Below are positions 19,901-32,518 of a DNA stretch of 64,000 nucleotides, one piece after another (the stretch's first letter is position 1; every line of letters starts with the position of its first letter). Made by a program: the position numbers and the translations under genes. The stretch is from Gamsiella multidivaricata (taxonomy: Eukaryota; Mortierellomycota; Mortierellomycetes; Mortierellales; Mortierellaceae). The notes beneath the pieces were generated by a model that was not told where the DNA came from, searched no databases, and worked only from the letters and a program-made list of their open reading frames with translations. Location: the NCBI RefSeq assembly GCF_025024155.1, contig NW_026251728.1, forward strand, positions 186,001-250,000, given 5' to 3'.

Positions 19901-22681
19901 TTCTTAGGCTTGGGAGCACTAGCAGCGTCGGGTGAAGTACTGCCCGATCCAGATCCAGGACCGCCAATAGCCTTGCGAATACGGATGATATCACCTTCCT
20001 TGACATTAAGTCCCTTCAGGACATCTCTGCTTAGCTCGGGCAAAATGCTGGAATCCATCTTCTCTGTGCGGAAGATAGTTGAGTATCGGAGCGCATCCTC
20101 GGTTGCGATGCCAGCCTTGATGAAAAAGTCATACCAATCGAACCCTGCCTCGGATACCTTCATGCCGGTGGCCTTTTCGACATACGCAATATCCTCCTGC
20201 GACATCTCACGCACAGGTACAGCGATCTTAACGCCGTTCAACTTGTGCAAACTGATCTTGCCATCGTGAAAGCCCAAATACTCTGCCTCCACCTTGTATT
20301 TTCCAGAGCGGTCCGTCCACATCCTCGTATTTTTCGGTTCTAAGTGGAAAGAATGACCCAGTTTGGTCAAAATTGACTATAGTTGAAATGTGGATGTAAC
20401 CATAAGACCATTTAGCACGCTTACTGTTCACAGGAGCTGGTTCGGACTGCGCTGGAGAAGCGGCGGCAGTCGTAGTCGTGGCAGAGATCTCCTTCTTGAG
20501 CGGTTCGGTTGGCTTCGCAGACGGGACTGCGACAGGAGGCAGTGGTGGGGCTATAGAAGATACAGTTGCAAGTTGTATTAGGGCACAATCGACGTCTTCC
20601 TCAAAGTCCAGGGACGACCCTCTGTGAAGACACTTACGAGCAGGGACAGCACGCGCTTCGACCGCCGTTGGCTCCTCTGCCTGTACTTGGGCAACTTCTT
20701 CCTGCAGCTCTTCGGGTGCAGGTTCATCCGCAAACTATTATGATGAGTATATGATTCAGAGTTATCTGTCAGTAATGTGGCCAAAGTAAATCAATTGCGC
20801 ATAATTGAAGAATTACAGCCCATCGCGATACATACCCTCACATAGGATGCCGGGACGATACCCACTTGTTCGCCAAGCTGCACTTTCCACCATTCGTCGC
20901 TGCTCACATAATCTGAGACCCAGAGCTCATCATTCTCACGAATGCTGAGTTCCTCCTCTGTCATGGCGTCAAAGTCGTACAATGCAATCGCCCAGCGGCC
21001 CTCGCACACTGGTTCTGGTTCGATGTATTGCTGTTGTTCCTCCTCATACTCTGGTTCCTCTTGAACAGGTTCTGATTGGTGGTATGCGGCACTTGCTGCT
21101 GAAATGTTGGGTGATCCTTGTGCAGTCTGATAAGTTGACGTTGATACGACTGAATCACGCACGGATGGAGCCGGAGCAGCTGATGCAGGATGTGAAATAC
21201 GAGACTTTTGCTTGGACTCTTGAATTTTGTTGAAGATGGCCTCGGCTTCTTGCTTGGAAGCAGCCTGGAAATCGAATGAGGCCGGGGAAGAACCGCCCAA
21301 ATCCAGATACACATGCTTCTTCTCTTGCCTGACCTTGTCCACGTCTTTGATTGACCATTGGCGCACAGGGGACTGCGAGATAGAGATAGGAACAAGTCAA
21401 TGTTACTATTAGAGGGGTGTCTCTTCCATTTCAGATTGCTGCAACGGTGACCCAGTGACGATGAGAAAAAAGTGGGCTGTTGTTTGGTGTACACCGCCCC
21501 ATTACCTTGTCCTCTTCGCTGCCAAAGAAGATGGTCAGGTTGCCTACACCTAGACTTCCCTTCTTTTTCTTCTTTTTCTTATCGACCTCCTACAGGGATG
21601 CGCCATTTCATAGTAGAAGCAGAAGTTAATATTAACATGGCTCTCCGTCGGGGGTTCTTTCCCTCATAAACCTTTTTCTTGTAAAAGCTAAGAGCAATTA
21701 GCGATAAAAACAAAATGAAAAAAACGGCGCTGCTTACATTGACAGACCAGAACTTGAGGTCGTCCTTCTCTGCAGGCGCCGTTGTTGGTGATAAAACGCT
21801 GCCGTTGGATCGAGGGACGGCTTCAGCTAGCGCCTCGTGGGCAGCGGGATCTTCCTCATGATACTGCTCTTCTGGCTGATATTGGTCGTCTGCATATTCT
21901 TCCTGGTATTGCTCTGGTGTCTGCTGTGCCTGTGATTGTCCGTCCTGTCCTGCAGAAGCCTGGAATAAGAGAGAAAAAGAAAAAAAAAGAAAAGAAAAAA
22001 AAAGAAAGAAAAAAAAGAACCGGCATGAGCAACCGCGCGTCTTTGCGACAACCTATTTGACCTTGTGCGATGAGAAAGCTTTAGGAAGCCAAGGTCATTA
22101 GGTCATTACCTCAACATAATTTCCAGGCACAAAGCCGACATGGGTGCCATTTCCGACCAGGAACCAATCTGGATCATCTTGCTCGTACAATGTGAGCGTG
22201 TCGCCCTCCTCGAAGGTGAGCTCCTCTTCTGTTGTTGCGTCGTACTTGTAAAGACCCACCACAGAACCAGTTGCGGCAAGCTATTTTTGAACAAAACGGT
22301 ACATGAAAAGCAATAGTCAGGCCAAGTGCACGCTGGTGCTTCTTCCGTATCCTGTTTCCCTTTTGATAATTGTGGTTTTGCAAGGAGTATATTGATGCTA
22401 GAGAGAACTTTGCTGCTGCAAGTGGATGGACGCTAGGATGTTGAGAAGCCAGACGCATGGGGTGTGCGGTAAAGGGACGTGTTGCTTACAGGCTCGACAT
22501 AGTTGCTTGGTATCAGACCAATGTGCAGCTCGTTGGGATCGACGGTCTTGAGCTTGGCCTTCCACCACTCGGGGTCGTCGTCCTCGAGCACGTAGAGGAC
22601 GTCGTTCTCCTTGATGGCCAGCTCCTCCTCTGTGTTGGCCTCGTAGTCATAGAGTGCGACGACAACTTTTAGGAAAGGCAT
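16969..22681 (-). CDS. SLA1: Sla1-type endocytic actin-patch adaptor (three SH3, SHD1, SHD2)
   Basis: Ten exons: 22681-22490, 22280-22110, 21959-21738, 21589-21506, 21372-20836, 20734-20638, 20550-20425, 20339-19662, 19562-18606, 18503-16969. All junctions keep phase and give 1532 residues (yeast Sla1 is 1244). SH3-1 is about 4-64 (VVALYDYEANTEEEL), SH3-2 about 70-121 (VVGLYKYDATTEEEL), SH3-3 about 346-402 (AIALYDFDAMTEEEL). SHD1, which binds NPFx(1,2)D sorting signals, is about 481-537 (MWTDRSGKYKVEAEYLGF). SHD2, a SAM-like oligomerisation domain, follows (FDWYDFFIKAGI...EGDIIRIRKAI). A Q-rich coiled coil and Pro-rich part precede a C-terminus of some 380 residues made of repeats such as MNSNMTG and MNPQMTG, fitting the Prk1/Ark1 kinase site [LIVM]xx[QNTS]xTG. 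It links cargo and Las17/Pan1 to cortical actin assembly during endocytosis. Confidence 0.95.
16980..17056. repeat. tandem CATGTTGTT repeat in SLA1 3' coding end
   Basis: About eight units of a 9-nt repeat encode the Asn-Asn-Met run at the Sla1 C-terminus. Further imperfect TGTTGTT/CAT units extend through the repeat region to about 18300. Confidence 0.8.
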
Positions 22682-22760
22682 GGTTCAGTCGGTGTTATAC
22701 GAAATAAGGAAGAGAAGGATGGCAGGACGGGAAGGATGAGAGGAAGGGAGGAAGGGGGGA

Positions 22761-22804
<44 letters not shown>
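22761..22804. repeat. GAT trinucleotide microsatellite in the SLA1 leader
   Basis: About 14 GAT units (ATC on the coding strand) lie roughly 80-120 nt upstream of the SLA1 ATG, probably within the 5' leader or core promoter. Confidence 0.85.
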
Positions 22805-22805
<1 letters not shown>

Positions 22806-22969
22806 GGGCGATGGATGGAGGAGTATGGATGTGGAAGTGTGAATTGGTTATGAGGGAATAGTAGCGAGGTTGATGGAGAAAGCAAAAGTATCAAGAAATT
22901 ACTCGAATGACGACTGGTGCAGTTCAGTCCAATGGCTGCAGTGGTTTGGTCACACTTTCTCACACTCAC

Positions 22970-25900
22970 GCTTAGCTGTACCTTGATCAGAACTCGGGAA
23001 GGCAGACCTCACCAACAGCTTCCGGAACCATCGTTACATGCTACGTCTCGTCTACCTCCCCAACGCTGCAATCTGCCATCAAAGCTGGGGCTCTGTTTGT
23101 CGTAACCTCTTGTTCCTTCCCGCAGTGGCCCCATTACATCGCGACCATCCGCCACTTTTTATATCAGCCGACTTATTCAAAGGCTCATGTCCGATGGTGA
23201 TGTGGATACCAGATTCTCTACAGCCCATTCATATCAAACACGTCCTGCAACGCCTACATGCCAGATCCTCTCCATCGCCGCTACTTGCGAAATACGACCC
23301 AAAGAGGCCTAAGCTATATTTGGCATCCAGCCAGCAAATAAAAGACCGCGTTGCACCTTGACCCCAACCACATAATCGTCGCGTAGACTAATGGTACTTT
23401 CACTTGAGGTTTTGGCATGTTCGAGACGCGTTGCTCACGAAACCTCAGAGACAAGGCGTACAGGTGTGCACAAGACAATGGGCCCCATTGCATAGCCTGC
23501 TTTAAGCATCGACTCCGATTTCTTAGTTCTACAGGGAGCATTCCTATGTTTGTAACGCGCCTTTTTTTCTTTTATTAAGAGCGCGCGGTGAAAAAATAAG
23601 TCTTTGAGCTCCATCGAAAAACACTCATCAAGTCAGCTGCACAGCGCGGGTTGTTCGAAAGGCGATTGGAGAACAGATGGTGCGATTTTATTCTTCTTCG
23701 AGAGGGGCATTGTCCGAGTTCAAGGACTGCTAGCATGCTGAGGGATGGCTGCTCCTTTGTACTGATCGAACTTTGGCGGTTGAGGAGGTATCGAAGGACC
23801 GTGTGGATTTTCCTTGTCGTCTGGGACATCATCCTTGTCGTTGATCTCGAGGCCCTGTTGATCACCGGATAGTGTCCTCTAGTATAATATCGAAAACAGC
23901 GCCAGTACGATCGAGGATTCATGGTGACCACACTTAATTGAGTAGGCCAAGATAGCGGCTCATTGCGTTCGTTATGTATATTTGAGGCGGAGAAAGTATC
24001 GAAAGGCTCTGCCCTTAAAAAGCCCTTTACTATTTGAAGCCATCGTCGGTCATGAAGAAGACACTCGACTTGTTTTGCGTAACACTCTACGCATTCTTGA
24101 AGGCCCGTTGAATATCCTTCCAGAGAATAACGTACAGTTTAGCCTCAGTTTTCAGACAGGTATCAATTCCGATGGTGAGAAAAGATGATGAAGAAGTCTG
24201 GGAAGACGGTATGACGCGAGAACTGAGCGTTTCCTTTTTGCTATAGCGCTTGGGAATGTGAGATACCGCTCGCAAGATGGACAAGCAGCAGAGCAAAGTG
24301 GCGGAGTGAAATGGACGCCAAACCTTATCGTGATAGACAGGATCACCAGGGCATAACTTCGACGTTCTGATTGATATCGGTTCAGGGACCCCACCTCAGG
24401 ACACAGCGACGATTTTTCGAGCAATTCAACTTCAATGAGCTGTCGGAAGAAGCATCACAGAGTTACTACGCATTCGAAATACATAACACAGTCTGTTCGT
24501 CCTCCACCCGACATGGGTTGGGTCCATTCCTTAGGATGGAGAAGAGCGAGGCGAAGCCGCGCTAATCACCAAAAAGTACCGGGAAACAGCCTCCACTGAA
24601 TGCGGTTCATTTTGATGGTGTTTGGCAACGGTGTGTGCATCGGAACCTTCACCTATTAAGCTACTTGCTTGTTAATATTTGTGCTTTGTTGATAGCATAA
24701 CTAGTCAAGAGCTCTGCTCTGGACGGCACCAATTGAACGCTTCATCCCACGGTCCCGACAGGTAAAGAAGCACCGACGGCTTATGTACGTACAGTATCAA
24801 CATGTGCAGAATGTCACACTGCACGTTCTCGCAAGTGACAATGAATCTTACACCTAGCATCAGTACCAGGCCAAGCGAAAACCAACTGACGATCAAGATC
24901 CAAACACGACCATCGGCTACAAGGAATAAAAGACGATCGAGTTGGAGCATTAGCCACCCAAGAACATTCTTCCATAGCCACAATTGATTTCTTTGTGAGC
25001 TCGACATCCACTATTGAGTTCATTCCTGAAACATCATCAAGTATGGCATCCGAACTGTGTAATCGAGCATATTGTGGACTTGTTCCCAAAACAGGATATG
25101 CACCCAGCCCACAGCAGCTCCGACCTGGCATCTTCCTCCAAGGGTAAAGATTGATTGGCAGTTCAGCGTTTTTTGTTTCGCGCTATCGCTGCATAAGATC
25201 GATTTCTTCTATTCGTTCTTATGCTAACACAGACTTGACCGCATTTAATTCGTTCTGCCCTGTCCACATTCCAGCTCCCTGTGAAAATACACACGTCTCT
25301 GGCAAGCACAGCATCCCTTTTGAAAACCACACAAACACCCGTGCCAAGCTTGCAACCATCAGTCATGCCGACCCACGCCCTTCACAGTAGTACGAGAACC
25401 CATCGATGATCAGGACTGCGCCAAGAAGGAGCTGGGTCCAATAATTCGGCCTATATGCATGGATGAACACCTCGAGGTCAATAAGTACAAGGAGCGTCGA
25501 CTGAGAGGGCCTGTATAAGCGCGTAAAGACCATACATTTCTTGGAGCCGAAGGTCAAAGAGCCGACTTAGATCTCTTGCACGAGAAATAGTCAGGCTTGT
25601 CGCCAGGACAGTAAGCAAGGCAAATCTAGCTCAGCATCGATGTCTGCCACAGCAAGAGCAGCATCATCTGTTGGTGGTGAGCCATAACCGATGCCATCGC
25701 GATGCCGAGGTAGCGCTTTCTGAGTGTCACCTGCGACGCCTTGATACCCTTGACACCCTCTTCACTGCTGTCAGTTGGGATCTCGGTGCCATACTCAAGA
25801 GCAGTGAATTGGGGCCCCGTAAGCTAGTATCTTCCATCAGACATTCGACCTCCCTTCCCCCCATCCGACGCGACCGACGGTGGATACTCGCAGAGAGAGC

Positions 25901-28129
25901 CACAGCCTGTGGCGTCGCCTTACCATCTGTGTCATTTTCATCATTTACGCCGAGCCCACAAGACTAGCGCAGTCGAACCTGAACGCACATGCACTGGAAA
26001 GGATAATAAAACGCAGGGCAGAAAAATATTTGTTCTTTGCTCTTTCTGCTTCCCCCGACTCTTCCTGATGAAATCATATTGTCGTTATTCCCTTCTGAAG
26101 TGAAACATGTGTTGTCCGGGCAAGAGTAGGGACGGGGTTGTGCGCCTACCTTCTTTCTAGCACTAGACGTCGTATATGCCCAACAACTAGTTTCTGTGCC
26201 CCTTTGTTCTGATACCCTCGCCACCCTTTCGGTCCCCTTTACTGATAGCACTGAGTGAGCTCGCCCGCTATGTCGTTCTGACTGTTACTCTATATGGACT
26301 AAGAGTGTTGTCCCTCTCATTGTCCTCGGTCCAGCATTACTACACGATAGCGCGATCTACCGCTTACTACCCGCGCAGCCAAGTATCTCATTTCCATTCA
26401 CGTCCAGTGTGGCCCAGTCGCCTCCTTTCGGCGCCTATGTCCGATACAACCAAAATACTCGAGCCTACAACATTTCCCTGGGACTTTAGGACCCTGCTAA
26501 TGAAGTTCTAGTGCCAGCGAAGACCGCAGCAACCTTCACTAGCAACCAACTGCTCACACCCATCTATCACTTCGACTCCCTGACGACTCACTCTATTATG
26601 GATGCCAAATCAAACCCGGTATCATACATGCAGTCATCAACACCTGCATTCAGCGTGAGTCGCGCTGTATGCGCACAGCATTATACTTATCTTGTTCTTG
26701 CCCAGCTTGAAAATTCCCGATGGATAAAAAGTAGCCCCCCCCCCCCATCGCATCAGTTACACATTCCTCGTGGACACGCATCTTCAACCGATGGTATCCT
26801 CGTTGGACTTGACACATACGCGTCCCAAAAGGTAATTATCACACAAAGGCCAGCATCTATAGTCATAATAAGAAGCCAAGCATACCTCGAACTTAAAGTA
26901 GGTCAGCACCGGGGAAACATCAATAATATCACGTACCGGCGCCTCCATGGATAAGGAATTTGACAGCGGTATACTCATGGCGGAGGATGACCTGACTTCG
27001 TATTCAGCAGACGGAGACGATACAGACAAAGGCAATATGGATGATATGGGCGAAGGCAATATGGATAAAGTTGAAGAAGAAAAAGAGGAAGAGAAGGAAG
27101 AAGAGGAAGAGAAGAACGAGAACGGGAGGGATAAGGAGGACGATAAAGTCTACACAAGGACGCTGCTGACACGGATTGTTTGAACTGGACTATCTTCATC
27201 AGTGACACAGAGGAAGGAGAGGGAGACGAAGAGGCAGAGCAGAGGAAAGCAGGACGGCGAAGCTGAAGAGGACGATGATGCGGTGACAGAACATCGGCGC
27301 GTATGCACGTCCCGACAAAGTCTTGAATTCCATTGCAGGAACCCTTTCTCTGGACATCGAGATAAGGACTGCATTCGTTGACGCCTTGTAGCCTGGGTAT
27401 TTCTTATGTAATGCAGACCTAGTACCTGCAATCTCAGGCACCGGGCGAAAGCGCTACAGTCGGCATTAAGATCGCGGACAATAGGAGCCCCCCGGTTCGG
27501 CAAAATGGTGACGACGAGCTAGTGGAACCGATAGGTTTGATTCACTTGGGCTAGATAGATGTGTCGATGAGTACTTCACGGAAGACAGTGAAGTACAGTA
27601 CACACGATTATCCTGCACAGCAAGGAAATATGCTATTTGAGTTTGGTGCGTACACACCAAAAGTTCATTGAAAAACCTCTGGTGAAAAATAGCCCAATCG
27701 AAAATTCCTCATCTTCTGTGTGTCTATGCCTTTTATCCTGGAGTATTTTCCTTTGCTCCTTCCGTAGAGTGCACCAATAATGCGTATCGCGCACTCAATT
27801 CATTCGGCTTGAAACCTAAACCCAAAACTGTGGTCGGGCAGTAATTCTAAAAGATGTAGACTACTCACCTAAACGACCTAGAAGGATAATGTGTGAAGAG
27901 CATGATTGAATGCGCTATAATGAACAGAAGCCTAATGGTGGCGCAGATCGGGCTCAAGCAGCACTTGACTGAAAAGAAGCTGCCAGTGTTCTATGACCAG
28001 GAACAGGCAGTCCACATATCACGTGCAGTTGTTATGATTCTAGGGCAAGGCGCGTTCTTTATTTGAAAGACAAAAAACAACGGCCTAAAAGCACCATCAG
28101 GAACAGGACCAAGCTTTCCTTCGCCCAAT
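22970..28129. other. 5-kb gene-poor region between SLA1 and SMC6
   Basis: No confident gene. Scattered short frames look like decayed exons: plus-strand 24040-24175 (RLVLRNTLRILEGPLNILPE then GTGAGA), plus-strand 26517-26655 (NQLLTPIYHFDSLTTHSIMD ending at a GTGAGT donor) and an acidic frame at 26947-27183 (Glu/Lys runs). None could be linked into a product or named. A run of C occurs near 26737. The region may hold degenerated genes or a non-coding transcript. Confidence 0.4.
26947..27183 (+). CDS. doubtful acidic frame
   Basis: A 78-codon frame (MDKEFDSGILMAEDDL...) that turns into Glu/Lys repeats encoded by a GAA/GAG tract. The first 45 codons look protein-like (Asp/Ser-rich, two GNMD repeats). 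There is no domain, no neighbouring exon that joins cleanly, and purine repeats produce such frames by chance. Reported only as a possible remnant. Confidence 0.2.
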   Translation: MDKEFDSGILMAEDDLTSYSADGDDTDKGNMDDMGEGNMDKVEEEKEEEKEEEEEKNENGRDKEDDKVYTRTLLTRIV

Positions 28130-31100
28130 ATGCCCGAATCGAAGAAGCGGCGGATTATCGAGGATGAGGAAGAGGACGAGATTAATACCCCTGCTCGGGC
28201 TGCAGGTGTAAAAAGATCGGCCAGGGATGTGAAGGACAAGGTATTAACAGGGCGCTACTATTTGCCACCAACACTGCCCAAAAACAAGTCGGGTCCATGA
28301 GCAACCGAGAGGGCGTGGGAGTGAGAGAGACTGATGTTTGAACAAATTTTATTATAGCTTGCAAAGAGATCAAAGCATGAGGAATCTGAAGAGGAGCAGG
28401 AGCAGTCCATGGAAGATGAGGACGACACCGAGGAGAACAACAGTTATCGCGAGGAACCTGAGGGCTGGGGCGCCGACGAGGCCGATGCCTCGGGCGATTT
28501 GACCTGGAAAGAGCGCGCCAACATGGAATTCGAAAAGTCCAAGACTCAGCGCGGTCGCCATGGAGTATGTTATCAACTGATGTATGAATCATTTCTTCAA
28601 TGGCGACACGACTGCTCAAAAATATCGGTTGCTGACAACCACTTTCATACCTCGACGAGCAGATGGTCGCAGAGATGGGCGTTATCGAGGTCATCGAGAT
28701 GTTCGACTTTATGTGCCATCGCCATCTCAAGGTACCCTTTGGACCGAAAATCAACTTTATTATCGGACATAACGGAAGTAAGTGGCAGCGCGCCCGCAAG
28801 TCTTCTGAGCATTGGCATCTACAACCATGTTACCATGTTGACCTGGAATACATTCGACTCGTGATCTTTGTCGCAATTAGGTGGTAAGAGCGCGATTTTG
28901 ACTGCCATCATGGTCTGCCTGGGAGGAAAGGCGAACGCCACCAACCGAGCGCAAAGCTTGAAAGCCCTCATCCGCGAGGGAGCCTCTCAAACCGAAGTCA
29001 AGTTGCAGCTTCGAAACCGAGGTCCGGATGCTTATAAACCGGAGATCTTTGGAGAGAGTATCATCATCGAGCGTCGTATTTCCAAGGATGGTACCTCAGG
29101 ATACAAGATCAAATCATCCAAGGGCAAAACAATCTCAACAAAGCGCGAGGAGCTCTCTGCGATATGTGATCATATGAACATCCAGGTCGACAACCCTATG
29201 AACGTGCTCTCACAGGATACCGCACGTCAGTTCTTGCAGTCTTCCACCGCCGAGGAAAAATACAACTTCTTCTCTCGAGGAACTCAGCTCACGCAACTCA
29301 GTATCGATTATGAGGCTATCCGGGAGTGTATCGACATCATACAAAGCACACTCAAGAACAAAACCGAGATCCTGCCAGAACTCTACGAATTGGCCAAGGC
29401 AGCTCAGGCTCGTTTCAAGGACAGTCAGCAGGCGGCTACATTGGAACTCAAGGTCGAGAGTTTGAAGAACCAGGTCGCTTGGGCGCAAATCGAGGATCTG
29501 GAGAAAGGTGTACAGGAGGCGGAAAAGAGCCTTAATGCGGCGATGTCAAAAATCCCTGCCATCGAGAAGAAGCGAGCCCAGGAACAACAAGCTATCCAGA
29601 AACTGGATGAGAAAATACAGGAAGCAGAGCAGACTGCAAGCCAACACGACAATTCCACTGCCCCGGCTCAAGAACAGAAGCGGAAGCTCGAGCACGAACT
29701 GCGCGAGAAACGAAACGAGTTGAAGTCCGTCCAGGAGGAAGAAAAGACGGTCAATGATGAGATCAAGGCATTAAAGGATCAGGTCCGGAACTTTGACCAG
29801 AAGATCGAGCAGGAGACTAAAAAACTTCAGGCCAATACCCACTCGAAGCGAGCAGCAATCGAGGAGCAGATCCAGAGGCTGAGCAAGGAAGTTGAGCAGG
29901 GCAAGAGACGGCATGCAGAGGAGAGAGAAACGTGCGCAAAGCTGGAGACACAGATCGATGAACGTAGAAGTCGACTGGAGCACAGCAGCAACGCCGTCAA
30001 CAAGGCGAAGGCAGAACTCAACGAGAACAAGGAACGGATTCGACAGATGAAGGATCAGAAGCAGAACGCGCTCAAGGCCTTTGGCCCTACGATCCCCGAT
30101 GTCTTGACGGCCATCCAGGAAGTCACGGACAGGGGCGGGTGGAGGGGAGAATCGCCAGTGGGACCTCTCGGACGTCATGTCAAACTTCGAGAGCAAAGTT
30201 GGGCACCGGTCATCGAGTCTGCGCTCGGAAACGTGCTAAACGCATTTGCTGTCACTGTGGATGCGGATCGCTCAACCTTGTTCCAGATTCTCAAGCGGTA
30301 CAGATGGTAAGATTTTATCGGCACGTTGATATGTAACATTGGCCGTTGACAGGCGCACTCTTGACTAACGAGTATCCGGTGCATTGTAATCTTTTAGTAA
30401 CTCGGACGTAATCCTCACCCGAAAGATTATTTTTGACTATTCAGAAAAGGAACCCTCGAACAGCTTTTTGACAATCAACCGAGTCCTCGAATTCGACAAT
30501 GAGTGGGTCCGGCGACTCTTGATCGACAAGAGCAGCATCGAATCAACGGTCTTGATCGAGAAACGTGCTGAGGCTGACCGCGTTACAAGCTCAGGTCGCG
30601 ACGGTGGATTCCCTGACAATGTCACCCAGTGTTTTACAATGGACCTGGTACGAGTCGGAGACAGAGGAGGGGGCGCTGCCAGTATCATGATGAACCGGTA
30701 CCGTGGGCCGCCTCGTCTGTCCAAGAACGTGGAACAGGAGCTGCAGGTACTGGAGGGCAATTCGCGCCGAATCGAGGACTCACTCCGCTACCGCTTCCGT
30801 GAAAACCAGGACTTCTTGAAGGAAATAGAAAAGATGGAAGAGGAGAGGATGCGGATTAAGAGATCCATGAACAGCCTAGAGAAGGAAATCAAAAGGAACG
30901 GACGGAGTGCCGATGAGCTGCAGGACGGCTTGCAGGAGGATGAGCCGGCCAATCTTCATGCGTATGAAGAGTCGAGACAACAGCTCTTGATGGAGATTGA
31001 GACGTGGAAGAAGCAGTACGAACCCGTGGCACTACAGAAGCAAGCTATCAACGCAGTGATGGAGCCGATTAAAGAGCAGATTTTGGAACTGAACGAGTCG

Positions 31101-32518
31101 ATCAAGTCTCAGTACGAAAACACCGTAAAGACCCGAGTAAGTTGACCGAAGAACAGATGAACTTTGGACATCTTATAGGTGCTCGAGCTAACACTGCTTC
31201 TCTTTCAGTCCGATCTGGATAGGTTGAATATGGAGAGGCAGGATCATATACCTAGGATCCAGCATTGGGAGAGGAAGTTGGAAACTGAAGCTAGAACAAT
31301 TCGTGAGCTCGAGATGCAGCTTCAGACAAAGACAAAGTACCTGGAGGTAAGGCGACATCTTCACAGTAACTCATGCAGGATATTGACGATCGCTCACCGG
31401 AGGCTTATGTGCTTATCATGCCTATAATCATGCTTTGTAGGAATCGACAGTAAAGGCTACTGAGTATTGTGAGCGCGTACAAGTAACAGCGTCGACCACG
31501 CAGCTGGAACGTCAAATCAAGCACTTGCAGGAGTGTCTGCGCGAGCAGGAAGCTCAGCGGGGCTGCAGTTTAGAGGAAATTGCGATGGACATGACACGCA
31601 AGCAAGATGAATACAAGGCTGCGAAACTGGCCATCCATCAACTCGACCAGTTCGTCTCGGTAGGCAGCTTGGATGTGAACAAAAGAATGCATTTGTTGAC
31701 TATTATGCGTTGGCGCCCACATTGACAGGGAGCAGACAAATCGACAGAGTACTGACTGTTACTTGTTTGTGTGTCGTTTTGAATCATGCACAGCATCTGA
31801 AAACGACTCTTCATCAGCGTTTGTCGCGTTGGCGTGAGTTCCGCGCCCAGATGTCTTTACGATCAAAGTTCAATTTCAGTCTACAGCTTTCGCAGCGCGG
31901 CTATTCTGGAGAGCTCGACTTTAACCATCAAGAGAGGAAGCTTAACATTCGCGTAAGGACACGGTGACAAATCCATTTGTTTTTGTTCCTATAACATACA
32001 TTGGGACTGAGAACGCAGCCATTGACTCCAATTTGATGTATGATGGTCTGAAAATAGGTCGAGACGGAAGACCAGCATTCGGGCAAGTCTGGGGTCTCAA
32101 GAGATAAAGATCCAAAGTCGCTTTCGGGAGGAGAAAAATCATTTTCGACTATCTGTCTGCTGTTGGCACTCTGGGACTCTATGTCAAGTTCTATCCGATG
32201 GTAAGAATGCGTCGTTCAATATGCTGAGGTGCGACGCGCGATACACGACGCACTGGCGCATATGAGTCATGCATGGTGCTAATGCAATTGCTGTTGAAAA
32301 CATGTGCGTGCACGTATAGCTTGGACGAGTTTGATGTTTTCATGGACGCAGTGAACCGTCGTATCAGTATCCAGATGCTCATCGACACTGCACGCGAGTC
32401 GGATGGAGTACAGTATATTCTAATTACCCCACAGGATGCAAGCAGTGTCTCGCCAGGACCGGACGTGCGCGTGCACCGGCTCCACGACCCAGAGCGTAAC
32501 CAGCAGACGATCCGGTAG
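28130..32518 (+). CDS. SMC6: Smc6, ATPase of the Smc5/6 complex
   Basis: Ten exons: 28130-28240, 28358-28564, 28663-28777, 28881-30306, 30398-31136, 31209-31346, 31441-31659, 31794-31952, 32058-32200, 32320-32518. All junctions are phase-consistent and give 1151 residues, the usual Smc6 size. After an acidic N-terminal tail, the head begins GVIEVIEMFDFMCHRHLKV; Walker A is GHNGSGKSAIL, split by intron 3 after the first base of its Ser codon. Long coiled coils flank a hinge near 30090-30640. The C-terminal head has the signature LSGGEKSFSTICLLLALW and Walker B CLDEFDVFMDAVNRR. With Smc5, Nse1-4 and the SUMO ligase Nse2 it entraps DNA and supports recombination repair and replication-fork resolution. 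No frame lesion was found. Confidence 0.95.

Noticed and set aside
23380..23450. Possible tRNA gene
   Set aside because: A GTTCGAGAC-like stretch is present but no cloverleaf with acceptor and anticodon stems can be drawn.
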